Below are positions 1-8,145 of a stretch of 64,000 bases of DNA, piece by piece. Under the pieces are notes generated by a model. The model was not told the origin of the DNA and ran no database searches. It saw only the letters and a list, made by a program, of their open reading frames with translations. A program made the translations under genes and the position numbers. How positions within the stretch are numbered: the first letter of the stretch is position 1; each line of letters begins with the position of its first letter. Source of the stretch: Verrucomicrobiaceae bacterium. GTDB taxonomy: Bacteria > Verrucomicrobiota > Verrucomicrobiia > Verrucomicrobiales > Verrucomicrobiaceae. The stretch is from assembly GCA_947458455.1 (NCBI GenBank), contig CANGYJ010000008.1, positions 271,059 through 335,058 of the forward strand, in the 5' to 3' direction.

Positions 1-653
1 TGGAAGAGAGCGGGCAGCCAGCCGTTCGTGTAGTGCTCGCCGCTGAAGGTAGGCAGGCCGCCGGGGTGGGAGAGCACCATGTAGGCGGGCAGTTCATCGG
101 TCTCGCTGCCGAGGCCGTAGGTGAGCCAGGAGCCGATGGCGGGACGGCCAGCGGTGATGCGCCCGGCATTCATGGCGTAGAGTCCCTGGGCGTGATTGCT
201 CACGCCGGAGGTCATGGAGCGGACGAGGGTGATCTCATCGGCCACCTGGCTGAGGCTCGGCAGCAGTTCACTGAGTTCCATGCCGCATTGGCCGTGTTTT
301 TTGAACTTCCACGGCGAACCAAAGCACTTCGAGGAGGCCTGGGCGAGGTTGTCATACTTCACCTCGCCGGGGAACTTTTGGCCGTGATACTTCGTGAGCA
401 TCGGCTTCGGGTCGAAGAGGTCCATCTGCGAGGGACCGCCCATCATGAAGAGGGAGATCATCGCCTTCGCCCGCGGCTCGAAGTGCGGCTTTTTCGGCAG
501 CAGGTCGTAGCGCACCTCGCCAAAGCTTTCCGGCTTCACCGGAGCGGCGAGGAGTCCGTCCTTTTCCAGCAGCGAGGCCAGGGCGAGCGTGCCGAGGCCA
601 AAGCCATTGGAATGCATGAAGTGACGGCGGGAGCAAAAACGGGCGGAGGACAT
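1..653 (-). CDS. DUF1501 family protein, N-terminal part (runs off window)
   Basis: The frame is open from an ATG at 653 to the left window edge, so only about 217 N-terminal residues are present. It begins MSSARFCSRRHFMHSNGFGL, a twin-arginine-like leader followed by a hydrophobic stretch. It continues with the family landmarks FMMGGPSQMDLFDPKP near residue 70 and a later SNHAQGLYAMNAGR segment. DUF1501 proteins are exported, sulfatase-fold-related proteins, very abundant in Planctomycetes and Verrucomicrobia and usually paired with DUF1549/DUF1553 cytochrome-like proteins. Their substrate is unknown. The partner gene is probably outside the window. It is divergent from ppnP. Confidence 0.85.
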   Translation of the reverse strand, partial: MSSARFCSRRHFMHSNGFGLGTLALASLLEKDGLLAAPVKPESFGEVRYDLLPKKPHFEPRAKAMISLFMMGGPSQMDLFDPKPMLTKYHGQKFPGEVKYDNLAQASSKCFGSPWKFKKHGQCGMELSELLPSLSQVADEITLVRSMTSGVSNHAQGLYAMNAGRITAGRPAIGSWLTYGLGSETDELPAYMVLSHPGGLPTFSGEHYTNGWLPALF

Positions 654-764
654 GATGGGGCCGCTTACATACGGGGCTGAGGCTTGCGATCTCACAGCGC
701 ATCAACGGGCGGTGGGCCTCTCCGCTTGCCGTTTCGGCATTCATCGCCTATCCCTCGCGCCCCT

Positions 765-1091
765 ATGCCCATCCCCGCTGAATTCCCCGGAGTCACCGCC
801 ATCGCCAAAGCGAATGTCTATTTCGACGGCAAAGTCGTCAGTCACACCATCCTTTTCCCGGATGGCAGCAAGAAGACGCTGGGCCTGATCTACCCCGGTG
901 ATTTCCATTTCGGCACCGCCAAGGCGGAGCGCATGGAAATCGTGGCCGGCGACTGCGTGGTGAAGCTGGATGGCAGCGATGCCAAAACGAGCTACACCGG
1001 CGGCCAGCACTTCGACGTGCCTGCCAACAGCGGTTTCGACATCTCCGTGCCCGGTGGCATCTGCGAGTACATCTGCTCGTTCCTCGATTGA
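765..1091 (+). CDS. ppnP: Pyrimidine/purine nucleoside phosphorylase PpnP
   Basis: A 108-residue single-domain cupin protein of the PpnP (former YaiE/DUF1255) family, which splits nucleosides with phosphate into free base and pentose-1-phosphate in the cytoplasm. The family signature is clear: a start of the type FPGVTAIAKANVYFDGKVVS, then LGLIYPGDFHFGT, ERMEIVAGDC and a C-terminal FDISVPGGICEYICSF. Length is slightly above the roughly 94 residues of the E. coli enzyme. I chose the ATG at 765 because the in-frame extension upstream (to 684) shows no family similarity. It stands alone between a divergent DUF1501 gene and a Uma2-like gene. Confidence 0.9.
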   Translation: MPIPAEFPGVTAIAKANVYFDGKVVSHTILFPDGSKKTLGLIYPGDFHFGTAKAERMEIVAGDCVVKLDGSDAKTSYTGGQHFDVPANSGFDISVPGGICEYICSFLD

Positions 1092-1153
1092 CCCACGCGG
1101 GGCGGAAGAAAGCCCGGCTTGCAACTCCTGCGGCGTGCTCGCATACTTCCGCC

Positions 1154-1729
1154 ATGCTCGTCACCTCCCTGCCACCGCACAGCCCGCCGCTCATGCGCAT
1201 CTCCTGTGATCGCTATCACGAGATGATCGCCAGCGGCGGTCTTCGTGAGGACGATCGTATCGAGCTGATCGAAGGTTATCTCGTCACGAAAATGTCCATC
1301 GGTTCTCTCCATTCCGGAATGGTGAACCGCCTCAACCGCTTGCTTGGCCGGTTGTTTGGCGATTCCGCCATCGTCACCATCCAAAATCCCGTCACCATTC
1401 ACGAATACTCCGAGCCGGAGCCGGATGTCGTCGTGGCCAAGTTCCGTGAGGATTTCTATGCGGACCGCCATCCCTATCCCGAGGACATTTTGCTCGTCAT
1501 CGAGGTGGCGGATACCAGCCTCGCCTTTGATCGTGAGGCGAAAATCCCGCTCTATGCCTCCTGCGGCATTCCAGAGTCCTGGCTGGTGGATTTGATCCAT
1601 CACGAGATCCACGTTTTCCGCCGCCCGGACGGCGCGAAGTATCAAGAAACCCTCGTCTTCCGCTCCGGTGATCTACTGCCAGTGCCTGGAAGCACAGAAA
1701 CTCTAGCAGTGGTCGAACTCGGTCTGTGA
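1154..1729 (+). CDS. Uma2-family (DUF820) restriction-endonuclease-fold protein
   Basis: A 191-residue protein of the Uma2/DUF820 family, with a PD-(D/E)xK nuclease fold. Visible motifs are DDRIELIEGYLV near the N-terminus, EPEPDVVVAKF in the middle, and LLVIEVADTSLAFDREAK followed by LYASCGIPESWLVD, which supply the acidic residues and the E-x-K-like strand of the active site. The family is often present in many copies in cyanobacteria and PVC bacteria, and its role is not established. I prefer the ATG at 1154. A start at 1193 (MRISCDRYHEMI) is also possible. No partner gene suggests a restriction system. Confidence 0.8.
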   Translation: MLVTSLPPHSPPLMRISCDRYHEMIASGGLREDDRIELIEGYLVTKMSIGSLHSGMVNRLNRLLGRLFGDSAIVTIQNPVTIHEYSEPEPDVVVAKFREDFYADRHPYPEDILLVIEVADTSLAFDREAKIPLYASCGIPESWLVDLIHHEIHVFRRPDGAKYQETLVFRSGDLLPVPGSTETLAVVELGL

Positions 1730-1741
1730 TCCGGTCCTGCG

Positions 1742-2419
1742 ATGCCCTTCCGTGAAACACTCCTCAATCTCGCCATCACGGCGGTGCTGGTGCTGATCAT
1801 CACCCTGGTGGCTATTTTGCTCAAAGAAAGCCGCCCCGTGCCCGTGGCCGCCATTCCTGTGGGAAAGGCCGCGCCCTCAGCGGCAGCGGAAAGCGGCCTC
1901 CCGGCTGCCAAAGCGGAGTTTGAAGTCTTCCCGAAAGCAAAACTTATCGAGAGCAAAAACAACGAGGCCGACACGCTGCGCATCAAGGTCAAAGACTCGC
2001 ACGAGGAGACGGTCTTCACGCTCTACTTTGCCGATGCGCCGGAGTCCTCCCTCACGCATCCGCAGCTCGTGCAGGATCAGTCGCGCTACTTTCAGATCAG
2101 CCAGGATGACGTCATCAAAGTAGGAGCCGAGGCCGCCACGTATGTGACGGGCCTGCTCAAGGACAAACCTTTCACCCTGCTCACTCGCTGGGAACCCGTG
2201 CCGGATCGCAGCCGCTACTACGCCCTCATCCTCGTCGAGACAGAAAAAGGAAACGTCTATCTCGCCGATCTGCTCATGCAAAAGGGCTACGCCCGTCTCG
2301 CCGGTCTTTCGTGCGACCTGCCAGGCGGCGTGAAAGGGGCTGATGACTATGGCCTCTACCTCCACAAGCTCAGCAAAGAAGCTCGTGAAGCCAAGCTGGG
2401 TGCCTGGGGAGTCCAATAG
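1742..2419 (+). CDS. Membrane-anchored thermonuclease-fold protein, probably inactive
   Basis: 225 residues. Positions 8-28 form one N-terminal membrane segment (ITAVLVLIITLVAILL), followed by an Ala/Pro-rich linker and a staphylococcal-nuclease-like (TNase) domain from about residue 70. Landmarks are EADTLRI where active enzymes have DGDT, FTLYFADAPES where they have R-L-x-G-I-D-x-P-E, YLADLLMQKGYARL and the closing EAREAKLGAWG. The arginine before the D-x-P-E strand is replaced by threonine, so catalysis may be lost while the fold is kept. The gene begins 12 bases after the Uma2-like gene and is convergent with the next one. Confidence 0.7.
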   Translation: MPFRETLLNLAITAVLVLIITLVAILLKESRPVPVAAIPVGKAAPSAAAESGLPAAKAEFEVFPKAKLIESKNNEADTLRIKVKDSHEETVFTLYFADAPESSLTHPQLVQDQSRYFQISQDDVIKVGAEAATYVTGLLKDKPFTLLTRWEPVPDRSRYYALILVETEKGNVYLADLLMQKGYARLAGLSCDLPGGVKGADDYGLYLHKLSKEAREAKLGAWGVQ

Positions 2420-2425
2420 ACCGCC

Positions 2426-2971
2426 TCACTCACGCCAGATGCGACCCTGCCCAGTGCGAAAACCACGCTCCAGGCTCTGAAAAAGCGAGTTCAACCTCGC
2501 CTCCTCTTTCAGCACAAACTCCACCGTGTGCGCATGCGTGGAGGCCGGGTAGGTCTTCACCACCTTCGGCTCCGTGAGCGTGGGGGAGATGCGTGACGTG
2601 GCCTGCTCGACCATGTTTTTGGCTCGGTCGAGCGCATTCATAGCCGCCTCAGCCGCCGTGCTGCCCGTCTCCGGCTTCGCGGGTTCGAGAAAGTAGAAGC
2701 GCACGATCTGGGACGAACCCAGCGTCAGATTCACCTCCACCACGCGGGCCACGCCATCGGCCACATACTCATGCTTCGAGAGTCCGATGATCGAGTTGCA
2801 GCGCACGAGATAGTTTCCGCCTTTGAAGCGTCCATCCCAAATGCCGTCCTTCGTGGCTTCATCGCCCTGTTGCTGCTGACCGCCCTGGCCAGTGGTATTC
2901 TGGCCGGGAGCGGATTGAGCGTGAAGAAAAGCCGCCGAAAGCAGCACGAGCGCGAGAGTGAGCGTTTTCAT
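2426..2971 (-). CDS. Secreted protein of unknown function
   Basis: 181 residues with a clear signal peptide (MKTLTLALVLLSAAFLHAQ). A Gln/Gly-rich linker (TTGQGGQQQQGDE) follows, then a domain with RFKGGNYLVRCNSIIGLSKHEY, a VVEVNLTLGSSQIVRFYFLEP strand pair and a helical ALDRAKNMVEQAT segment. I do not recognise the family. The start at 2971 was chosen because it begins the signal peptide; the 25-codon upstream extension is not credible. It is convergent with the TNase-fold gene, with a gap of only 6 bases, and divergent from the DUF1501 gene. Confidence 0.7.
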   Translation of the reverse strand: MKTLTLALVLLSAAFLHAQSAPGQNTTGQGGQQQQGDEATKDGIWDGRFKGGNYLVRCNSIIGLSKHEYVADGVARVVEVNLTLGSSQIVRFYFLEPAKPETGSTAAEAAMNALDRAKNMVEQATSRISPTLTEPKVVKTYPASTHAHTVEFVLKEEARLNSLFQSLERGFRTGQGRIWRE

Positions 2972-3102
2972 GTTCCAGGAGTGTGCTGCGACCTCGCCAC
3001 TCTGGCAAGGGCCGGAAAGCCCCATCGGCAAAGTGGCATCATCCATTCAGTTTCCGGCCTGAGGAGCGTATGTTTAGCCAGCATCAACACCCCACGCGCC
3101 CC

Positions 3103-4482
3103 ATGTTCACCTTCACCGACAAAGCTGCCGTCACCACCTGCGATGGCGTTTCACGCCGCGATTTCATCACCGCCGGCGCTTTGAGTGCCATCGGCCTCAC
3201 GATGCCTAGTTTCGCCAAACTGAAGGCGGAAGGCAAAGTGGACCCCAAAAAGAGCAACAAGGCCTGCATCATGATCTTCAACCTCGGTGCGCCGAGCCAG
3301 CAGGATCTCTGGGACATGAAACCGGATGCGCCGAGCGAGATTCGCGGCCCCTTCAAACCCATCCGAACGAAGAGCAATGCCTTCGAGATCTCCGAGATCC
3401 TGCCGATGCATGCAAAGATCGCGGATAAATTCAGCCTCGTGCGTTCCTGCTACCACACCGCCGCTGCGGTGCATGACACCGGGCATCAGATGATGCAAAC
3501 GGGCCGCCTTTTCACCGGTGGCGTGAACACACCACACGTCGGCAGCGCGCTCGAATTCCTCCAAGGCCGTCGCAGCGATCTACCCGCGCACATCATCCTG
3601 CCGGAATCAATGGGCCCTACCGGTGGCAACATGCCGCACGGCCAGGACGCGGGCTTCCTCGGCAAGGCCTATGATCCCTTCGTCCTGAACGCGAATCCGT
3701 CGGAAAAGGACTTCAAAGTGCCCGATCTGCTCCCGCCGAAGGAAATCAGTGAAGTGCGGATGGAGCGCCGCCGCGAAATGCGCGAGCTGGTGGACAGCAG
3801 CGTGCGCAATTTCGAATACAGCGAGCAGGCGAAGCTCATGGATTCCAACTTCGAGTCCGCCTACCGCATCATGACCAGCACGCAGGCCCGCGAGGCCTTC
3901 GACCTGACCAAAGAGCCCCTCAAAGTGCGCGAGCGCTACGGTTTGAACCGCTTCGGCCAGAGCTGCCTGCTCGCCCGTCGTCTCGTGGAGCGCGGTGTGC
4001 GTTTCGTCACCGTGAACACCTTCATCACCGTCTTTGGCGAGATCACTTGGGACATCCACGGCTCCAAACCCTTCACCAGCATCGAAGGCATGCGCGACAT
4101 CGTCGCCCCGATGTATGATCAGGGCTACAGCGCCCTCATCGAGGACCTTTTCCAGCGCGGCATGCTCGACGACACCATGGTCACCTGCCTCGCCGAATTC
4201 GGCCGCACGCCGAAGATCAATCCCGCCGGCGGTCGCGACCACTGGCCGAACTGCTGGACCGTCAATTTCGCCGGCGGCGGCGTCAAAGGCGGCGAAGTCA
4301 TCGGCAAGTCCGACGACATTGGCGGCTACCCCACCGAGCGCCCCGTCGCCCCCAAAGAAATCGTCGCCACCATCTACCAAGCCCTCGGCGTCGATCTCCA
4401 CACCGAGCTGCCGGGCCCGCAGGGCAGACCGTACCCCGTCGTCGATTTCGGCACGCAGGCGGTCAAGGAGCTGTTTGCGTGA
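3103..4482 (+). CDS. DUF1501 family Tat-exported protein
   Basis: 459 residues. A twin-arginine signal (SRRDFITAG at 17-25) leads into the DUF1501 domain. Characteristic segments are IFNLGAPSQQDLWDMKPDAP, FSLVRSCYHTAAAVHDTGHQ, MLDDTMVTCLAEFGRTPKIN, GRDHWPNCW and the C-terminal IYQALGVDLHTELPGPQGRPYPV. The last four mark the sulfatase/alkaline-phosphatase-like core. This is a full-length family member, exported folded; its activity is unknown. DUF1501 proteins usually occur beside DUF1549/DUF1553 proteins, and one lies at 8146. An upstream ATG at 3070 is in frame, but the 3103 start places the Tat motif at a normal distance. Confidence 0.9.
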   Translation: MFTFTDKAAVTTCDGVSRRDFITAGALSAIGLTMPSFAKLKAEGKVDPKKSNKACIMIFNLGAPSQQDLWDMKPDAPSEIRGPFKPIRTKSNAFEISEILPMHAKIADKFSLVRSCYHTAAAVHDTGHQMMQTGRLFTGGVNTPHVGSALEFLQGRRSDLPAHIILPESMGPTGGNMPHGQDAGFLGKAYDPFVLNANPSEKDFKVPDLLPPKEISEVRMERRREMRELVDSSVRNFEYSEQAKLMDSNFESAYRIMTSTQAREAFDLTKEPLKVRERYGLNRFGQSCLLARRLVERGVRFVTVNTFITVFGEITWDIHGSKPFTSIEGMRDIVAPMYDQGYSALIEDLFQRGMLDDTMVTCLAEFGRTPKINPAGGRDHWPNCWTVNFAGGGVKGGEVIGKSDDIGGYPTERPVAPKEIVATIYQALGVDLHTELPGPQGRPYPVVDFGTQAVKELFA

Positions 4483-4518
4483 TCGGGGCAGGGTTGAGGT
4501 AAGAGATCAGGAGGAAAA

Positions 4519-4574
4519 TAGGTTAACCCAACTCAGCGAGAGGTTACACAGCTGAGACAAGTTAGGTTAACCCA
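4519..4574. promoter_or_regulatory. Duplicated TAGGTTAACCCA boxes upstream of the FIST gene
   Basis: The 12-base sequence TAGGTTAACCCA occurs exactly twice, at 4519-4530 and 4563-4574 (44 bases apart). Each copy contains the palindrome GGTTAACC. Between them lies a CTCAG/CTGAG inverted pair (4532-4536 and 4552-4556) and a third related GGTTACAC at 4541-4548. The arrangement, 60-115 bases before the FIST start codon, looks like a tandem operator. The binding protein is unknown. Confidence 0.4.
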
Positions 4575-4633
4575 CAAAGGACCGTGGCATAGTTCCTCTC
4601 TCCTCCTCACCCAACCCTCACCGCTTTCCTCCG

Positions 4634-5824
4634 ATGCTCGAATTCTTTTCCGCCAGTACCCGCATGGTCAATTCAAGGCACGCCATCCTCGAATGCCTTG
4701 AAGCCGCCCTAGGATCCAACAAAAAATGCGACCTTGTCATGCTCCATGCTTCGATTGGCCATGATTACCATGCCTTGGCGGACGAGGTGCGGCGGCAGAT
4801 CCCCGGTGTGCGGGTGGTGGGGGCCTCGTGCTGCGGGATCGTGGGCAGCGAAGGCGTGAGCGAATCGATGAAGGATCTGGCGATAATGGCGGTCCGCGGA
4901 CCGGAGCTGGCCGTCGCCCATGTGGACGGCATCTACGGCCACAATGCTTTCGAAAAGGCGGTGGAGCTGGCGCAGCAGCTCAAGACTCAGAAGCCTGGCA
5001 TCACGATGATTCATTTCCTGGCGTCAGGAATCGACATCGCCAATGACAGAGCCATCGCGGGTATCGAGTCCGTCTTTGGACCGGAGGTGACGATCTTCGG
5101 GGCGACCTCTTCGGACAACATGCGCGGTGTGATCAGCTACGAGATCGTCGATGATCAGGTTTTGGAGCATGGCGCGTGGGCAGTAGGATTTGCCGATCCC
5201 TCACTGGAGGTGGACACGCAGGCGACGCACGGTTTTCTCGCTGTCGGCGAACCCATGGTGGTCACACGGGCCGAGGGCACCCGCATCATCGAATTGAACG
5301 GCCGCCCGGCGTGGCAGGAATACACCAGCCGACTTGGCCTCGACCCTGAAAAGGCCACCTGTGGCGACTCGATCCCTGTGGGTGCCCTGGCCGAAGAGCT
5401 TCCCACCGCTCTGGCAGAGGAGTATGGCAACCCGCACCTCCTGCGCGTGGTGACGAAACGGGATGCCGATGGTGCCATGCACTACGCCACGACGATTCGC
5501 GAAGGAACACGGCTCTGGCTCACCGTGCGCGATGAGGAGCGCATCTTCGCCGATATGGACCGCATGATGGCGGCGATGGTGGCGCGGGTGGGCGGGCGCA
5601 GGCCAGTGGCCGTTTTCCACGCGGACTGCCTCGCGCGAGGCCGTTATCTCTTCAATCGCGTGATGAAGGAGGAGCTGGTGGGCCGGATGCAGTTCCCGCT
5701 GAGCTGCGACGGTATTGCCCCCCCCTGGCTGGGTATGTATGGCTTTGGCGAGTTCGCGCGGCTGGGCGGCGCCAACACCTACCACAACTACACCACGGCC
5801 ATCTACGCCATCTACCGCCGCTGA
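4634..5824 (+). CDS. FIST domain sensory protein
   Basis: 396 residues covering a FIST_N domain (about 25-215) and a FIST_C domain (about 225-370), with no signal peptide or membrane segment. Landmarks are GVRVVGASCCGIVGSEGV near 58-75, VTIFGATSSDNM, HGAWAVGF and the C-terminal FHADCLARGRYLFNRV with PLSCDGIAPPWLGMYGFGEFA. FIST proteins are predicted small-ligand sensors, often linked to histidine kinases or chemotaxis receptors. The gene lies 18 bases upstream of a hybrid histidine kinase on the same strand, so the two probably form one signalling unit in which FIST supplies the input. Confidence 0.88.
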   Translation: MLEFFSASTRMVNSRHAILECLEAALGSNKKCDLVMLHASIGHDYHALADEVRRQIPGVRVVGASCCGIVGSEGVSESMKDLAIMAVRGPELAVAHVDGIYGHNAFEKAVELAQQLKTQKPGITMIHFLASGIDIANDRAIAGIESVFGPEVTIFGATSSDNMRGVISYEIVDDQVLEHGAWAVGFADPSLEVDTQATHGFLAVGEPMVVTRAEGTRIIELNGRPAWQEYTSRLGLDPEKATCGDSIPVGALAEELPTALAEEYGNPHLLRVVTKRDADGAMHYATTIREGTRLWLTVRDEERIFADMDRMMAAMVARVGGRRPVAVFHADCLARGRYLFNRVMKEELVGRMQFPLSCDGIAPPWLGMYGFGEFARLGGANTYHNYTTAIYAIYRR

Positions 5825-5842
5825 GCGTGCCTCATTCAGACG

Positions 5843-8062
5843 ATGACTGAAAAAGAAGAAACGCCCGCCTTTGAGGCGCTGAAGCATCGCTACGACGAGC
5901 TCCAGCGCCGCGTGACGCGTTTCTCTGTGGTCGAGCAGGAGCTCATTGACACAAGAAACCGGCTCGACTGTGAGCTCGGGCGTTACGGCCGTATTCACGC
6001 CTTCAGCACCCGGGCGCTTCAGGCAGCATCGGATGAAGCCTTCGCCATCATGGTGGCGGACGCGCTCCTTGATGTGTTCGAGCTCGAAGTGGGCTTGTTC
6101 TGGCTCTTTGACGCGCAGGGACTTCTGTTGCCGCAGCCTGCCGCCTCATCGGGTTTTCGAGCAGGTTATGAGTCCTTTGCGAGCATTCGTTCCTGGCTCT
6201 CCTCGCGTATCACGGTCCAGCAGGACAAGGCTTGCTTCTTTGCTGCGGGGAGCGTCGAGTTTCAGCAGGCGGGCCTCGATTTCTCCCACATGCTCGCCGG
6301 GTGTTGCAGGCATCCCGACGGGAAACCGCTGGCGCTGCTGATCACCGGCATCAGCACGGCGGCTGCAAAGTTTCATGAGGCGTTGAGCGAGAATAAAGCG
6401 CAGTCATTCCGTGTCTTCACTGCACAGGTCGCCGCCTTGTATGCGAATCGTGCCAGCGCCGCGATCATCCAGAAGCAAATGATCGACCTGCATGAGTCTG
6501 AGGAACGGCTCACCCTAGCCATCAAAGGCAGTGAAATCGGTTTCTGGGATTGGTTTCTGGATGAAGGTGCCATTGTTCTCTCCCACGAGTGGAAGGCTAT
6601 GTTGGGTTATCGCGATGAGGAGATCGTCGACAATCCAGATGCCTGGCAGTCTCGAATTCACCCTGAAGATATCGACCGCAGCTTGCAGCTCGTGGAAGAT
6701 CATATCACAGGCATGACGGAGACTTACGAGAATCTGCACCGCCTCCGTCATAAGGATGGTTATTACGTTTGGATCATGGCCCGCGGTCGTGCTCTCCGGG
6801 ACGAAAAGGGCCGAGCCCGGCGTTTTGTCGGCACGCATCTCGACATCTCTCGGCAAAAGGCCCTTGAAGAACGTCTGCGCGAGGCAGAAGAGCTCCAACG
6901 TCAGGCACGTGAGCAGGCAGAATCCGCCAGCCAAGCCAAAAGCATCTTCGTGGCCAGCATGAGCCATGAGATCCGCACGCCGATGAATGGTGTCATTGGC
7001 ATGCTGCAGTTGCTTCGGGATACATCGCTCACTCCGGCCCAGTCCTCCCTCGTTACGATTGCTGAGCAATCCGCCACGGCACTGCTCGACATCATCGGAG
7101 ACATTCTAGACATCTCCAAGGTCGAGGCGGGCAGGGTGGAGATCAACCATGAGCCCTTTGATCTCCTAGCGCTTTTGAAAAACGTCATCCAGCTCATGCG
7201 TCATCGCGCCGAGGCAAAGGACATCCTGCTAGAATGCCAAGTAACGAAGCAACGAGAGTGTCTGGTCCTCGGCGATGAAGGAAGGCTCCGCCAAGTGCTG
7301 ATCAACCTCATCGGCAATGCCATCAAGTTTACCGACCGTGGCAGCGTACGCCTTGCGGTCGAAAAGGGCCGCAGCACCATCAACCGACATTCGTTTACCT
7401 TCCGCATCACGGATACAGGTGTCGGGATCTCGTCGCAGGCCTTGGAGCATGTGTTTGAACCGTTCAATCAAGGCGACTCCAATCAAAACGTTCGCTCGCA
7501 TGCTGGCACCGGTCTGGGGCTGGCCATTTCGCAGTCACTTGTTCAGCTGATGGGCGGTGACATTACGGTGACCAGTGAGAAAGGTGGCGGTTCTGAATTC
7601 CGCTTCACCTTGGCACTGCCCCTTACAAGTCCCAGAACACCAGCGCCGGTGCTGGAGAACGACCTGCCCGCTGCCATTCCAGAACGGCTCGCGGGACGAA
7701 TTCTGGTCGTGGATGACAGCCAGACGAGCCGCATGGTGGCGAAGCTCATGATGGAGCCGACTGGATTAAAGGTGGATCTCGCCTGCGATGGCGAGGAGGC
7801 CGTCTGCAAAGTCAAAAAAGGCCATTACGACGCCATCCTCATGGACTGCCAGATGCCTGGCATGGACGGTTACGAGGCCACCCGGCAAATTCGAAAGCTG
7901 CAGGACAAGCGCGGCCGAGTTCCCGTTATTGCTCTCACAGCCAACGTCGAAACCGGGTTCATCGGCGAGTGCTATGCATCTGGCATGAGCGATCACCTCA
8001 GCAAACCGGTCCAGAAGCTCTCGCTTCTCGCCAAGATCGCTCATCACCTTGCCAAACCTTGA
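5843..8062 (+). CDS. Cytoplasmic hybrid histidine kinase (coiled coil-GAF-like-PAS-HisKA-HATPase-REC)
   Basis: 739 residues, no membrane segments. Order: a short coiled coil (about 8-45), a GAF-like region (about 50-210), a PAS_3 domain (about 218-335, ending VGTHLDISRQKALEERL), a linker helix and a HisKA box (SMSHEIRTPMNGV, phospho-acceptor His375). The HATPase_c domain has an N box (LINLIGNAIKFTD), G1 (ITDTGVGIS) and G2 (GTGLGLAIS). A C-terminal receiver (RILVVDDSQTSR) carries the phospho-acceptor Asp668 in ILMDCQMPGMDG and TA/K switch residues. It is a complete hybrid kinase without a separate output domain. It is almost certainly co-transcribed with the FIST gene just upstream. Downstream partners (Hpt, regulator) are not in this window. 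Confidence 0.92.
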   Translation: MTEKEETPAFEALKHRYDELQRRVTRFSVVEQELIDTRNRLDCELGRYGRIHAFSTRALQAASDEAFAIMVADALLDVFELEVGLFWLFDAQGLLLPQPAASSGFRAGYESFASIRSWLSSRITVQQDKACFFAAGSVEFQQAGLDFSHMLAGCCRHPDGKPLALLITGISTAAAKFHEALSENKAQSFRVFTAQVAALYANRASAAIIQKQMIDLHESEERLTLAIKGSEIGFWDWFLDEGAIVLSHEWKAMLGYRDEEIVDNPDAWQSRIHPEDIDRSLQLVEDHITGMTETYENLHRLRHKDGYYVWIMARGRALRDEKGRARRFVGTHLDISRQKALEERLREAEELQRQAREQAESASQAKSIFVASMSHEIRTPMNGVIGMLQLLRDTSLTPAQSSLVTIAEQSATALLDIIGDILDISKVEAGRVEINHEPFDLLALLKNVIQLMRHRAEAKDILLECQVTKQRECLVLGDEGRLRQVLINLIGNAIKFTDRGSVRLAVEKGRSTINRHSFTFRITDTGVGISSQALEHVFEPFNQGDSNQNVRSHAGTGLGLAISQSLVQLMGGDITVTSEKGGGSEFRFTLALPLTSPRTPAPVLENDLPAAIPERLAGRILVVDDSQTSRMVAKLMMEPTGLKVDLACDGEEAVCKVKKGHYDAILMDCQMPGMDGYEATRQIRKLQDKRGRVPVIALTANVETGFIGECYASGMSDHLSKPVQKLSLLAKIAHHLAKP

Positions 8063-8145
8063 TCGCAAACGGGGCGGGATAGGCTCAAAACACGGCGGCA
8101 TCGTCCATTTAGAATCGAAGCTGGCAGGCGTATTGTTTGCAAATC

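Noticed and set aside
3607..4401. 264-codon minus-strand open frame
   Set aside because: Antisense to the well-supported DUF1501 gene; composition is typical of a reverse-strand shadow in GC-rich DNA.
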